A DNA stretch of 64,000 nt from Algoriphagus hitonicola (GCF_900113375.1 NZ_FOPC01000004.1:277847-341846); one strand, 5' to 3'; positions 1 through 9,399 are shown, numbered from the stretch's first letter. Translations and numbers: made by a program. The notes: a model not told the origin generated them from the sequence alone.

Positions 1-249
1 GATTCCCCGACCAGGATGGGTGAAGATCGCTTCATCCGTGAGTGAAGCCAGCATTTGCTCGTCAAAGCCTCCATTTCCAAATCCCTGGTAAATGCCCGTT
101 ACAAAAGCATCCGCTAGCGCAGGATCAGCCCAGACTGAAGATTCGGACACCTCTCCGAGAGGCCGCGTATCCAGAAAGTCATGATTACAAGAAACCGAAA
201 TCAGTCCTGCAATAAATATAAATAAGAACGTTTTATTAATTAGTTTCAT
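1..249 (-). CDS. SusD/RagB-family outer membrane lipoprotein (partial, 3' end off window)
   Basis: Surface glycan- or nutrient-binding lipoprotein that caps a SusC-type TonB receptor. Only the first 83 codons lie in the window. The start shows a hydrophobic signal segment ending in a lipobox (ISVSC, Cys21), followed by CNHDFLDTRPLGEVSES, the typical SusD N-terminus in which the mature lipoprotein begins C-x-DFL-x-x-P. It lies 12 bp downstream of the SusC gene on the same strand, so the two are almost certainly co-transcribed. The substrate cannot be told from this fragment. The family call is secure from the N-terminal pattern plus the neighbour. Confidence 0.88.
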   Translation of the reverse strand, partial: MKLINKTFLFIFIAGLISVSCNHDFLDTRPLGEVSESSVWADPALADAFVTGIYQGFGNGGFDEQMLASLTDEAIFTHPGRGI

Positions 250-261
250 GATTCGCTTAGA

Positions 262-3200
262 TTAGAAAGTGACAGAAAGACCGGTGCTAATAATTCTAGC
301 TTGTGGATAGTACTGACCGGTGGAATTGTTGGATTCCGGATCATACACTTTTAGCTTGTCCCAAGTAAATAGATTGAGACCATTTAGATAGACCCTCAGA
401 TTGCCTACTCCGATACGATCTGCCATTGCTTGAGGCAGATTGTAGCCGATTTCGACATTTTTCAGTCTCAGGTAATCTGTGCTTCTAAACCAGTAGGTGT
501 TACCACCGGAGTAATACTGATCACTTCGGTTGGCGATTCTTGGATGCTCGCTGCTTGGATTATCAATGGTCCAACGGTTTTCATAGAGATCCAAAAGGAA
601 GTTTCCGATATTTCCGGATTCACCTGCACTCACATACTGTCTAGCTCCGAATGCTCCCTGAAAGAGAATAGCGATATCCAAATTCTTCCAACTGGCGTTG
701 ATATTGGCTCCACCTTGGAAAAGTGGAATATCATTATTGTCCATCCGAACACGATCATCCGGCGTAATTTTGCCATCTCCATCGTAATCGACATATCTCA
801 TGTCACCAGGTCGTAGATTATTGGTCAGCGCCGAGTAATCCAAGGTTTCGGAGTCGATTTCTTCCTGGTTTCTGAAGACGCCATCAAATTGGTAAACCAA
901 AAAGGTATTCATCGGCTTTCCGGTAGATTGTTGCCACTCTGGAGCTCCAGGGGCCTCATCCCAAAACAGAATTTTGTTTTTGGCATAGCCACCATTGATA
1001 CTGAATGAGTATTGGAATTCTCCGATATTTCCGCGAGTTCCCATGTTCAGGTCAAATCCTTTGTTCTCCACTTCACCGATATTTTCCTGAGGCAAATTGA
1101 TCCCGGTACTTTGCGGAATCGAAGCATTTTTTTGCCAAAGGATATTAGTTCGCTTGTTGTAAAAAAGGTCAAATTCAAAGAAAACTTTTCCCTGAAGCAA
1201 CTGCCCTTCAAATCCTAAATTGGAGTTGTTGGCGATTTCCCAAGTAATGCCACGGTTTGGCACTCGAGTTTCAAATAGGGTTTTGGTTTCGACACCTCCT
1301 ATAATGTATGAATTGAATCCATAGGTGGACAGAAACTGATAAGCTCCAACTTGGTCATTCCCCATTTGTCCCCAAGAACCCCGGATTTTGAAGAAGTCAA
1401 ACTTCTCTCCTACGGCAGTTTTCCAGAAATTCTCTTCTGAAACTACCCAGCCCAGCATGATGCCTGGGAAAAAGCCAAATCGCGTGTCTTTCGGGAAAAT
1501 AAAAGACCCGTCATATCTCCAAAGGAATTCGGCTAGGTATTTTTCATCGTAATTATATGCCGCACGACCGAAATAGTTCATCCGCGCCTGCTCAAATGCT
1601 CCGCCGCCGTTGTTTTTCTCCAAGTCACCACCGGCAAACATCTGATCAATCGCAGTGGAAATAAAGTACCTTCTAAAGGCATTGAAGTTATTTCCCTCGA
1701 CAGTTTCTTTATTGAATCCTGCCAAAACATTGATCGAATGCTTGTCCGCTATCACCTTATCATACGTAGCGGTAGTACCGACGAGGATGTTTAACTGATT
1801 GATGTTTTCCTGACGAAGTCTAGGCTCTGCCGGTCCGCGCTGACTGGGCACCAAGACTGGCGTGACGCCATCGTCCTCAAATCCACTTCCCATTTCATAA
1901 AGAGTCCACGGAATCTCCCATCTCTTCAGGTTTCGCATGGTCTTATCCACAGACGCCGTTCCGGTGATTTTTAGGCCTTCGACTCCTGGAATTTTAAACA
2001 CAATCGAACCGTTGGACTGGAAGTAATCTCGTGTATCGTGATCGTATCCGGTTTGGTTGGTCGTGATAACCACTGGGTTTTCACCATTTTCGATATCCGG
2101 GCCAGGTAGGCCATTTGGCCAATAGGCGGGCTGATTGGGTTTTCCCCGCATTTGCATTCGGAAGATTGATCCAGCTCCGCGAGTAGGGAAAAATCTAAAT
2201 TCTTCTCTTCCTAGCACGCCTAGGGTTACATTGATATATTCGTTGATTTTCGCATCCAGATTCACTCGGAAGTCATATTGCTTATATCCGGTTGCGGAGT
2301 TTTTATAGTAAGCATCCTGATTTTGATAGCCCAATGAAGTCAGGTATTTTACATTTTCACTCCCACCGACGAGTTGGAGATTGTAGCGAGATTGAGGTGA
2401 CCAGGTTTTGAGCGTTTCTCCATACCAATCCGTGTCAGGATGACCCCAAGGATCAGTTCCATTTCTATAGAGCTCCAAGTCCTCCGGAGTATAGGGAGCA
2501 TTTCTCACTTGACCATTTGGCCGGGTATATTCTCCAGAAGTTTGATAGGCTTGATTGGCCGCATCCCACTCGCTTACCGGCAATCCGTAAATGTCCAAAT
2601 CATTGAGCATCTCTGCGTATTGGGCCGCATTTGCCAATTCGGGGATTACCGTAGGCTGAGCAAATCCTTGATTAACCTGAAAGGTCAATTCTGGTTTGCC
2701 ATCAAGACCTCTTTTTGTTGTCACCAAGATTACTCCATTAGCCGCACGTGCTCCGTAAATAGCTGCCGAAGCATCTTTCAGAACTGAAATACTCTCAATG
2801 TCATTTGGATTGATTCGGTCAAGCCCTCCCGATCGTGCGGGAATCCCATCGATCACGATCAGTGCATTATTATTTCCTAGCGTATTGGAACCTCGGATTC
2901 GGATTCCAGATCCATCGTATCCCGGCTCACCACTTCTATTGACGGCGACTACACCGGCCATTCGCCCTGCTAGGGAGTTGGTCAGATTGAGCGTAGGAGA
3001 TTTGGCCAGTTCACCCCCTTTGACACTGGCGACAGAACCGGTGATGGTCTCCTTTTTTTGCTCCCCATAACCTACGATGATGACTTCCTCTAGTGACTGA
3101 GTGTCGGGATTGAGAGTGATTTCAATGTTATTTTGATTTCCTACCGGTATTTCTACTGTCGTAAATCCAATAAATGAAAATACCAAAACCGCATCATCAC

Positions 3201-3414
3201 TGCTGACTGGCACGGTATATTTACCGTCTATGTCCGTGACCGTACCAGACGAAGTACCTTTTACCAGAACAGAAACTCCCGGCAAAGGGAGATTATCCTC
3301 TCCTGACAAAACTGTTCCAGACACCTCCCGGGTCTGTGCTATGGCCGAGGTGGTTAAACCTAGAACCATCAATAAGCTTAAATAAAAAAGCTTAACAGAG
3401 TTAAATTTCTTCAT
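262..3414 (-). CDS. SusC/RagA-family TonB-dependent outer membrane receptor
   Basis: Imports oligosaccharides or other nutrients across the outer membrane using TonB energy, paired with the SusD lipoprotein downstream. The protein has 1050 residues, usual for SusC. It has a signal peptide (1-26), a carboxypeptidase-regulatory-like beta domain (about 28-105, with GTVTDIDGKYTV), a TonB-box-like segment EEVIIVGYG at 109-117, then the plug (about 123-235, with 'IRIRGSNTLGNNNALIVIDG') and a long barrel ending in a C-terminal Phe (LSVTF). No clear TAnnTTTG promoter is visible upstream, and no sigma/anti-sigma pair adjoins it in the window. The substrate is unknown. Confidence 0.95.
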   Translation of the reverse strand: MKKFNSVKLFYLSLLMVLGLTTSAIAQTREVSGTVLSGEDNLPLPGVSVLVKGTSSGTVTDIDGKYTVPVSSDDAVLVFSFIGFTTVEIPVGNQNNIEITLNPDTQSLEEVIIVGYGEQKKETITGSVASVKGGELAKSPTLNLTNSLAGRMAGVVAVNRSGEPGYDGSGIRIRGSNTLGNNNALIVIDGIPARSGGLDRINPNDIESISVLKDASAAIYGARAANGVILVTTKRGLDGKPELTFQVNQGFAQPTVIPELANAAQYAEMLNDLDIYGLPVSEWDAANQAYQTSGEYTRPNGQVRNAPYTPEDLELYRNGTDPWGHPDTDWYGETLKTWSPQSRYNLQLVGGSENVKYLTSLGYQNQDAYYKNSATGYKQYDFRVNLDAKINEYINVTLGVLGREEFRFFPTRGAGSIFRMQMRGKPNQPAYWPNGLPGPDIENGENPVVITTNQTGYDHDTRDYFQSNGSIVFKIPGVEGLKITGTASVDKTMRNLKRWEIPWTLYEMGSGFEDDGVTPVLVPSQRGPAEPRLRQENINQLNILVGTTATYDKVIADKHSINVLAGFNKETVEGNNFNAFRRYFISTAIDQMFAGGDLEKNNGGGAFEQARMNYFGRAAYNYDEKYLAEFLWRYDGSFIFPKDTRFGFFPGIMLGWVVSEENFWKTAVGEKFDFFKIRGSWGQMGNDQVGAYQFLSTYGFNSYIIGGVETKTLFETRVPNRGITWEIANNSNLGFEGQLLQGKVFFEFDLFYNKRTNILWQKNASIPQSTGINLPQENIGEVENKGFDLNMGTRGNIGEFQYSFSINGGYAKNKILFWDEAPGAPEWQQSTGKPMNTFLVYQFDGVFRNQEEIDSETLDYSALTNNLRPGDMRYVDYDGDGKITPDDRVRMDNNDIPLFQGGANINASWKNLDIAILFQGAFGARQYVSAGESGNIGNFLLDLYENRWTIDNPSSEHPRIANRSDQYYSGGNTYWFRSTDYLRLKNVEIGYNLPQAMADRIGVGNLRVYLNGLNLFTWDKLKVYDPESNNSTGQYYPQARIISTGLSVTF

Positions 3415-3609
3415 ATAATGAAATTTTGGGTTAATGAAAATTGTAAAATAAAGTTCAACTATAACCCAATCATTTTCTTACTGAATTCATTTAAATCCTG
3501 ACTGTTTTATGACATATATAAAGAATTTTTAACTTAAAAAATTAGAATACCCGGAATAAAAGGGTATTGTTTTTACAGCAAAAACAAATTTTTCACTTTT
3601 TTATAGGAC

Positions 3610-3638
3610 AAAAAAAACCGATGAAATCAATCATCGGT
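3610..3638 (-). terminator. Rho-independent terminator of the DUF3365 gene
   Basis: Perfect 8-bp inverted repeat ACCGATGA/TCATCGGT (3617-3624 and 3631-3638) with a 6-nt loop. On the minus strand it is followed by eight T (plus-strand A 3610-3617). It lies about 30 bp past the stop of the minus-strand gene at 3671. The rest of the 256-bp gap before SusC (3415-3670) holds a weaker 7-bp inverted repeat (about 3546-3568) and otherwise AT-rich sequence with nothing I can assign. Confidence 0.85.
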
Positions 3639-3670
3639 CACCTTTTCCAGATTAATTTACTTTCCTATAA

Positions 3671-4324
3671 TCACATGCGTTTGACTACCTCACTTTTTTG
3701 AATTTTAACAGACCACATTCCCCTTAAATCCCCAATTTTATGCCCTGTGGCTTTGTCTTGAGGATAAAGCGAATTGATCTTTTCGAGTGTCTCTTCACTG
3801 ATGTCTTTTTGGGGATCGCCATGGCAATTCAAACAAAGCCCACCGGGAATCACAATCGCCTTGGAATATAAATACGCCTCCCCATCATCAATTTTCTGCA
3901 GATTGGGAGTGGATTCCAATTCATTTTCAACATTATATTCATAGGTTTCCAAAATCCGCTGCTCCATTTCTGAAGGTTGATCGACAGGATTTCTATATCG
4001 GTTAGAAACCCGCCTGACTTCTACTTCATATTTTTGACTGACCTCTTCCAAAATGGGCAAAGCTTGAACATTGCAAAACTCAATCGCTCCCGGCACTCCT
4101 TTTTCGGCAATGGCATTTTGTAGCTGACCGATCAGTTGCTTCTGCGCCTCGGTGCTGATCGAATCTCCCCAAATCATTGCCGCTTCATAAATCTCGGCCT
4201 CATTCAATTTTTTGACCTCCATGGCTTCATTGACATCATCAAAAACATCCTTGGAAACCCGCTCTCCAGAGCCACAGGAGGACATCAGGAATAAAATTAA
4301 AACAGGAAGAATTACGTATTTCAT
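3671..4324 (-). CDS. DUF3365 (Tll0287-like) heme-c lipoprotein
   Basis: 217-residue predicted periplasmic or outer membrane lipoprotein. The signal segment ends in the lipobox LMSSC (Cys17). A single c-type heme motif CLNCH lies at 164-168, followed by GDPQ, in a domain resembling DUF3365/Tll0287, a heme-binding family related to PAS-type sensor domains. The start at 4324 was chosen because it gives a clean lipoprotein signal. The frame stays open for 72 codons further upstream, but that extension would run into the divergent gene's leader and has no family support. It is a single-gene unit with its own terminator. A redox or gas-sensing role is possible but not shown. With one heme it is not a multiheme electron conduit. 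Confidence 0.8.
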   Translation of the reverse strand: MKYVILPVLILFLMSSCGSGERVSKDVFDDVNEAMEVKKLNEAEIYEAAMIWGDSISTEAQKQLIGQLQNAIAEKGVPGAIEFCNVQALPILEEVSQKYEVEVRRVSNRYRNPVDQPSEMEQRILETYEYNVENELESTPNLQKIDDGEAYLYSKAIVIPGGLCLNCHGDPQKDISEETLEKINSLYPQDKATGHKIGDLRGMWSVKIQKSEVVKRM

Positions 4325-4424
4325 ATTGATTAACTTTTGGATACTTAAATCTAAAAACTTCAATCCATTATAGGATTGTTTTGACAAATTTATTAGCCTT
4401 ATTCGATTCAATTGTGCCGATAGC

Positions 4425-4454
4425 TTTGAGAAGCGAGTAAATAACTTATTTTTG
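4425..4454 (+). promoter_or_regulatory. Bacteroidota-type promoter for the YCF48/T9SS gene
   Basis: TTTG at 4425-4428, an 18-bp gap, then TATTTTTG at 4447-4454. This matches the Bacteroidota housekeeping consensus TTG-N17-23-TAnnTTTG. The start codon is 21 bp downstream (4475), so the leader would be only about 14 nt. Confidence 0.6.
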
Positions 4455-4474
4455 TTTTGATCTTGAGGTTTTCG

Positions 4475-7291
4475 ATGAAAAAACTTTTCTTTCTTATCCC
4501 TTTTGTTTGCCTCATCTCCGTGGCAGAAAACCAAGCACAAACCTGGACCAGGCTTCAGGGTTGGGGCTTGGACTTGGAGTCCATTTTTTGGGTCAATGAT
4601 TCTGTCGCCTTTTCTGGAGGTGAAAATCTACTGATCCGCACTCAAAACCGCGCACAATCCTGGCAGGAATTACCCTATACATTCGAAGGGAAAGTTTTGT
4701 CGATTGCCTTTGCAAATGAGGAGATCGGATTGGCCGTCGGAGAAAATGGACTGCTCCTAAAAACCGAAGATTCTGGTCAGACCTGGAATGAAATCTCACT
4801 GGGAGAAGAGGCCGACTTGAACCAAATCATCCAAATTTCTGAATTGAATTGGCTAATTGTGGCCGAATCAGGGAGAATATTCAAAAGTGAAGACCAAGGG
4901 GAATCCTGGAGTTTGATTTCGTCAGGACAAACTGAGTCACTTAACGATATATTCCAATTAAATTCAGACACCCTATATGTGGCTGGAGATGCAGGTACGC
5001 TTCTTCGCTCCGAAAATGGAGGAAACACCTGGAAAAAATTGGACCTTGGCCAAACAACCAATTTCACCGGACTGGCATTTTCCTCCTCCTTGATCGGATA
5101 TTTGGTTGGGGACTCAGGAACGATACTTAAAACCGAAGATGCCGGCGCCAGCTGGTCAGCGCTTAATTCTGGCGTAACTTCCAATTTGAGCAAAATTGCC
5201 ATCAGCTCGCTCGATAGCAGAATAATCAGCATCGTGGGAGAAAATGCCACGGCGCTGCGATCCTCTGATTCAGGGGCAAGTTTTGCCAAAGCCAATCTCG
5301 GGGAGACAAATACCCGAGCTTTTCATGACCTGCATTTCGTCCCCGGTACCAATACATTATATGCTGTCGGGCAGGATGGTTATCTGATTTCATCTACCAA
5401 TGCCGGATCCAGCTACACACAGCGGATGGCAGGAGTTCGGAATGATTTTAAAGCTGTAGATTTTAAAACTGATCGATACGGGTTTATAGGAGGAGAAAAT
5501 GGCGCATTCTTCGTCACTTCAAATGCAGGCCAAAGTATCATCAGCCGACCTTTACCGGAAAATTCGGATGTGGTCGGAATGAACTTTTGGAATAACAGTT
5601 ATGGCTTTTTGACCACGGCAAGCGGAAAACTCCTACGCACCTCAAATGCCGGTTCGGCTTGGATAGACCTGACGCCGACTTTCCCAGAATCAATCAACGG
5701 GTTTTATCTTTTCGCCACTTCAGTGATTTATGCCTCTGGGAATGAAGGAAGAGTGACCTCTTCCTTTAATTCAGGCGGAGCTTGGAATACTGAAATTCAA
5801 TCGGATACCCAGAATGATCTAAAAGAAATCATGTTTTTTGACTTTCAGTTTGGAATAGCGGTTGGCGAAAATGGACAGATTTCCTATTCTGACGGAGGGG
5901 CGACTTGGACTACGCTTCCTTCTCTGACCGAAAAAAACTTTAATGGTCTCGCCAAGCTGGACGAAATGACGGCTATCGTGGTCGGAGACGATGGGTCCAT
6001 TTTCAAAACTACAGACAAAGCCCTTACCTGGCGACAAATTGAAATTCAAACTGATGAAGACCTTTTGGATGTAGATTTTTTTGGTAGTGAAGTAGGATTT
6101 ATCTCTGGAAAAAATGGATTGACCATGCAAACTGGCGATGGCGGGGAAACTTGGGTAATCATTCCCTCGGGTACCAGTCGGGATTTGACAGGAATCAGTG
6201 CCGGAAATCCACTCATTGCCTTCGCCGTCGGAGATGACGGAACTTTCCTCAGCTATTCTTGCGTACCTCCTACAGGAGGCTTGAGCGAAATCACAGGAGT
6301 GGGAACCTCCTGTCTGAATGTAGAGCGATATTCCATTACAGATCCAGTTCTCGAAGGATCCGAAATCCTTTGGAGAGTGGATGGGGGTAAAATACTTTCC
6401 GGCCAAGGCACCAATGAAGTGGAAATAGAATGGACCGATGCCGGAAGAAACGGGGTTTTTGTCAGCCGACAAAATTTCTGTGGTACTGGCGAAACTTCTT
6501 ATTTGGAGGTAATTGTCAATGATATTCCCGGAGTTTCAGAGCAAATAGGCGGAGAGGGATCCGTTTGTATTGAGGAGGAATACACCTACACCGTCAGCAA
6601 TCAATCCGGCGTGGATTACGATTGGACAGTTAGTGGCGGAGAGATTGTCAATGGTCAAGGCACGGCTTCAGTTTTGGTGATTTGGGGTGAAACAGGAGAC
6701 CATTCGATTTCAGTGGTCCCGAGCAATTCCTGTGGGGAAGGATCAAATCTATCCAAACCAATCCTCGTCAAGCCTCAAGCCGAAACACCAGGAGAAATCA
6801 GCGGTGAAGGAATAACCGCGCCCGGCGAGCAGATTTATGAGGTAATTCCCGTCGGAGAAAACAGTTATCAGTGGACGATCGATGGGGAAGGAGCTTCTAT
6901 TGTAGAGGGACAGGGAACCGCATCCGTTCGGGTGATTTGGGAACGAGAGGGAGAATATACACTTAGTGTCCGTGCGCAGAATTCCTGTGGATTTAGCGAG
7001 GCCAGTAGATTGCCGGTGACAGTAAGCTTTATTACTTCCCTGGAACCTGAAGGAGATTTTCCTCTTTTAGTATATCCCAATCCTAGTTCAGGACAGCTCT
7101 TTTTGGAATCAGAAAGCCTGTCTAAATGGAATTCCGTAGAAATAGTCAACCAACTAGGCCAGTCTATTGTGAGCGCACCGATATCATCAGGACAGACCCT
7201 GGCTGTTTTTCAAGATTTGCCAAAAGGAATTCTTCTAGTTCGTTTAAAAGGCCGGACTGGAGTTTTGATCAAAAAGATTGTGGTAGAATAG
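4475..7291 (+). CDS. Secreted YCF48/BNR-repeat protein with PKD-like domains and T9SS sorting signal
   Basis: 938-residue extracellular protein. It has a signal peptide (about 1-22), then about a dozen YCF48/sortilin-like beta-propeller repeats (about 20-600) built on G-x-x-G-x-x-LKTEDSG-x-TW and 'AVGENG' units. Three Ig/PKD-like modules follow (about 605-860), each with a 'GQGT' turn and paired Cys. The C-terminal T9SS type A signal begins LVYPNPSSGQLFLES and ends KKIVVE. The start at 4475 gives the signal peptide directly; an in-frame start 6 codons upstream would only lengthen the n-region. The family occurs as secreted or surface proteins in Bacteroidota. The resemblance to the photosystem II factor is structural only, and the ligand is unknown. 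Confidence 0.9.
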   Translation: MKKLFFLIPFVCLISVAENQAQTWTRLQGWGLDLESIFWVNDSVAFSGGENLLIRTQNRAQSWQELPYTFEGKVLSIAFANEEIGLAVGENGLLLKTEDSGQTWNEISLGEEADLNQIIQISELNWLIVAESGRIFKSEDQGESWSLISSGQTESLNDIFQLNSDTLYVAGDAGTLLRSENGGNTWKKLDLGQTTNFTGLAFSSSLIGYLVGDSGTILKTEDAGASWSALNSGVTSNLSKIAISSLDSRIISIVGENATALRSSDSGASFAKANLGETNTRAFHDLHFVPGTNTLYAVGQDGYLISSTNAGSSYTQRMAGVRNDFKAVDFKTDRYGFIGGENGAFFVTSNAGQSIISRPLPENSDVVGMNFWNNSYGFLTTASGKLLRTSNAGSAWIDLTPTFPESINGFYLFATSVIYASGNEGRVTSSFNSGGAWNTEIQSDTQNDLKEIMFFDFQFGIAVGENGQISYSDGGATWTTLPSLTEKNFNGLAKLDEMTAIVVGDDGSIFKTTDKALTWRQIEIQTDEDLLDVDFFGSEVGFISGKNGLTMQTGDGGETWVIIPSGTSRDLTGISAGNPLIAFAVGDDGTFLSYSCVPPTGGLSEITGVGTSCLNVERYSITDPVLEGSEILWRVDGGKILSGQGTNEVEIEWTDAGRNGVFVSRQNFCGTGETSYLEVIVNDIPGVSEQIGGEGSVCIEEEYTYTVSNQSGVDYDWTVSGGEIVNGQGTASVLVIWGETGDHSISVVPSNSCGEGSNLSKPILVKPQAETPGEISGEGITAPGEQIYEVIPVGENSYQWTIDGEGASIVEGQGTASVRVIWEREGEYTLSVRAQNSCGFSEASRLPVTVSFITSLEPEGDFPLLVYPNPSSGQLFLESESLSKWNSVEIVNQLGQSIVSAPISSGQTLAVFQDLPKGILLVRLKGRTGVLIKKIVVE

Positions 7292-7298
7292 GAGTGTA

Positions 7299-7823
7299 TT
7301 ACTCTTCGTCTCGGATTTTCACATACTGAAAAAGGTCACCGATTACTCCTCTCTTAATAAAAGCCTTTTTCAAAATAGCTTCTGGAACATACCCTGCTTT
7401 TTCCAAAACATTCATCGATTCGACATTGAAGTCATAGATCTGGGCAAAAACCCGCTGCACGTCAAATTTTTCGAAAAGATAGGCTGTAAAAAGTTTAACC
7501 GCCTCGGTAGCGATGCCTTTTCCCCAATAGGATTCCCCTACCCAAAACCCAATTTCCATATTGGTTCGGAGTTCGTCTTTTCCCCGCTCTGAACCAATGG
7601 CCCCGGCTAGCTTCCCTTCAAACTCGATGGCAAAGTTTTGAGGAGGATTAAACTTTTGATTGTGCTCTATCCAATGCCTGGCATCGTGGATGGTGTAGGG
7701 TTGGGGATAACTATCCCTCAGATTCATTGCGATTTTGGGATTATTGGCAAGGGGATAAAGCTGATGGAAGTGGGCTTCATTCCAAGTGACAAGGCTAATG
7801 GATCGTTCTCCGGCAATGATCAT
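7299..7823 (-). CDS. GNAT-family N-acetyltransferase (RimJ/RimL type)
   Basis: 174 residues, the usual length for RimJ/RimL-like acetyltransferases, which transfer an acetyl group from acetyl-CoA to protein N-termini or small amines. The acetyl-CoA loop is visible as WGKGIATEA at 100-108, preceded by the beta strand MEIGFWVG. The C-terminal part has 'NVESMNVLEKAGY', also typical of the family. It ends 7 bp from the convergent T9SS protein gene and stands alone on its strand. The substrate cannot be predicted from sequence. Confidence 0.88.
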   Translation of the reverse strand: MIIAGERSISLVTWNEAHFHQLYPLANNPKIAMNLRDSYPQPYTIHDARHWIEHNQKFNPPQNFAIEFEGKLAGAIGSERGKDELRTNMEIGFWVGESYWGKGIATEAVKLFTAYLFEKFDVQRVFAQIYDFNVESMNVLEKAGYVPEAILKKAFIKRGVIGDLFQYVKIRDEE

Positions 7824-7907
7824 AAAGGGTTGATGGTTAATTATTCAAGATAATAGGCTTCATCTACAAACACCAATGATGCCGAAAAATTTATTCTAAA
7901 GGTTTTT

Positions 7908-8984
7908 TTATTCCTCCAATCCAGAAGTATTCATTTTCTCGAGATTTTCGGCAAATCGAAGTGCAGAAATGAATTCCTCGATGTTGCCTTCCATCACATC
8001 CGGCAAGTTATAAACTGTTTTATTGATTCGATGATCGGTGACCCGGGATTGGGGATAATTGTACGTTCGGATTTTATCAGACCGATCACCACTTCCTACC
8101 ATTGATTTTCGTTGGGCTCCCACGGTTTCATTATGCTTGGCCAGCTCGATTTCGTAGAGGCGGGAACGAAGCACCTTAAGCGCCTTTTCAAAGTTTTTGA
8201 TCTGGGATTTTTCATCTTGACAAGTCACGACCAGTCCCGTAGGATTGTGGGTTAATCGCACAGCGGAATAGGTCGTGTTAACAGACTGTCCTCCTGGCCC
8301 AGAGGAGCAATAGGTATCCTTTCGAATATCATTCATATCGAGATGCACCTCCACTTCGTCCATTTCGGGCAAAACCGCCACGGAAGCCGCAGAGGTGTGC
8401 ACACGGCCCTGGGATTCTGTAGCGGGCACGCGTTGTACCCGATGAACTCCTGATTCGTACTTGAGCATTCCATATACATCCGCTCCCGATACCGTCGCAA
8501 TGATTTCTTTATAGCCTCCTGCAGATCCAAAAGTCAAATCCAACACGGTCAACTTCCAGCCTTTCATTTCACAAAATCGCTCGTACATCCGGAACAGGTC
8601 TCCGGCAAATATCGCGGCTTCATCGCCTCCTGTACCTCCTCTGATTTCCAAGATACAATCCTTCGAATCATTTGGGTCTTTGGGAATGAGAAGCTGCTTG
8701 AGCTCTTCTTCCAGTTGGATTTTTCGCTCCTTCAAATCATCGAGCTCAGCCTTGGCCATTTCCCGAAAATCAGGATCTTTCTCTTTGTCCAATATTTGCT
8801 TTGAGCTATCGATATTTTCCAAAATGAGCTTATACTCATCATAGGCTTCGACCACTTTTTCCAGATCCTTGTATTCCTTGGACAGTTTGGCATATTTGCT
8901 CATGTCTGACATGGACTCCGGTAGAATAATCAACTGCCCTACTTCTTCAAATCGATCTTTAAGTGCTTGTAATTTGTCCAGCAT
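7908..8984 (-). CDS. prfA: Peptide chain release factor 1
   Basis: Terminates translation at UAA and UAG and triggers peptidyl-tRNA hydrolysis. It has 358 residues, normal for RF1. The GGQ catalytic motif is at 231-233 (SSGPGGQSVNTT) and the stop-codon-reading tripeptide PAT at 187-189, which fits the RF1 P-x-T rule rather than the RF2 SPF motif. The start at 8984 (MLDKLQAL) is the family start; an in-frame upstream ATG would add MQGERKT with no support. No hemK/prmC gene adjoins. A likely -7 element lies just upstream at 9003-9010. Confidence 0.97.
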   Translation of the reverse strand: MLDKLQALKDRFEEVGQLIILPESMSDMSKYAKLSKEYKDLEKVVEAYDEYKLILENIDSSKQILDKEKDPDFREMAKAELDDLKERKIQLEEELKQLLIPKDPNDSKDCILEIRGGTGGDEAAIFAGDLFRMYERFCEMKGWKLTVLDLTFGSAGGYKEIIATVSGADVYGMLKYESGVHRVQRVPATESQGRVHTSAASVAVLPEMDEVEVHLDMNDIRKDTYCSSGPGGQSVNTTYSAVRLTHNPTGLVVTCQDEKSQIKNFEKALKVLRSRLYEIELAKHNETVGAQRKSMVGSGDRSDKIRTYNYPQSRVTDHRINKTVYNLPDVMEGNIEEFISALRFAENLEKMNTSGLEE

Positions 8985-9002
8985 GGTTTTTCTTTCGCCT
9001 TG

Positions 9003-9010
9003 CAAAAGTA
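9003..9010 (-). promoter_or_regulatory. Candidate -7 element for prfA
   Basis: On the minus strand this reads TACTTTTG, an exact TAnnTTTG match 18 bp upstream of the prfA start. No TTG is seen at the usual -33 distance, so the call rests on the -7 alone. Confidence 0.4.
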
Positions 9011-9134
9011 AGGATTAATTTGCAGTGATAATACCGGTCTTCTAAGGCCGGGAAATTAAATTCAAAATCTGAAAACAGTCCTGATTTGTAGCGTATTGGG
9101 TTTATTTATCGTTTAAAGGTTAAAAGCGGAAAAA

Positions 9135-9371
9135 ATGAAGGCATTCAAAATCACCTTTCTTAGTTTAGCTTCATTGCTTTGGATCCAGTGTGCGGAAGAG
9201 CAAAAGCTTCATGACTGCATCGATGAATCCAAAATCAATGAAACTGCAGCCTGCTATGAAATCTACGCTCCGGTATGTGGCTGTGACGGCAAGACTTATT
9301 CCAATGATTGCTATGCTCAAAATGCAGGAGTAACCTCTTATACGGTTGGCGCTTGCAGCGAAAAAAATTAA
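9135..9371 (+). CDS. Small Kazal-domain lipoprotein
   Basis: 78-residue predicted lipoprotein. The signal peptide ends at LLWIQC (Cys19) and is followed by a single Kazal-type serine protease inhibitor domain. The six domain cysteines are C28, C40, C48, C50, C59 and C74, with the signature VCGCDGKTYSNDC (47-59). Kazal domains insert a reactive loop into serine proteases. Here the segment around C40 (AACYEIYAP) would be that loop, but the target is unknown. It is a single gene with a shared terminator directly at its stop codon. A surface or periplasmic protease inhibitor role is inference from the fold. Confidence 0.85.
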   Translation: MKAFKITFLSLASLLWIQCAEEQKLHDCIDESKINETAACYEIYAPVCGCDGKTYSNDCYAQNAGVTSYTVGACSEKN

Positions 9372-9392
9372 GGCCCCGATCTGAGGCCTTAA
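9368..9392. terminator. Shared terminator between the Kazal gene and glmS
   Basis: 8-bp perfect inverted repeat TTAAGGCC/GGCCTTAA (9368-9375, 9385-9392). On the minus strand it is followed by a run of seven T (plus-strand A 9361-9367), making a strong terminator for glmS. The stop codon of the Kazal gene overlaps the left arm. Confidence 0.8.
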
Positions 9393-9399
9393 TTAATGA

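Noticed and set aside
3546..3568. 7-bp inverted repeat AATACCC/GGGTATT upstream of SusC as operator
   Set aside because: Short, in AT-rich sequence, not placed at a recognisable promoter; could be chance or a weak second terminator.
5819..6472. A 217-codon open frame on the minus strand inside the YCF48 gene
   Set aside because: Shadow of the strongly supported plus-strand T9SS protein; no start context, no domain and odd composition.
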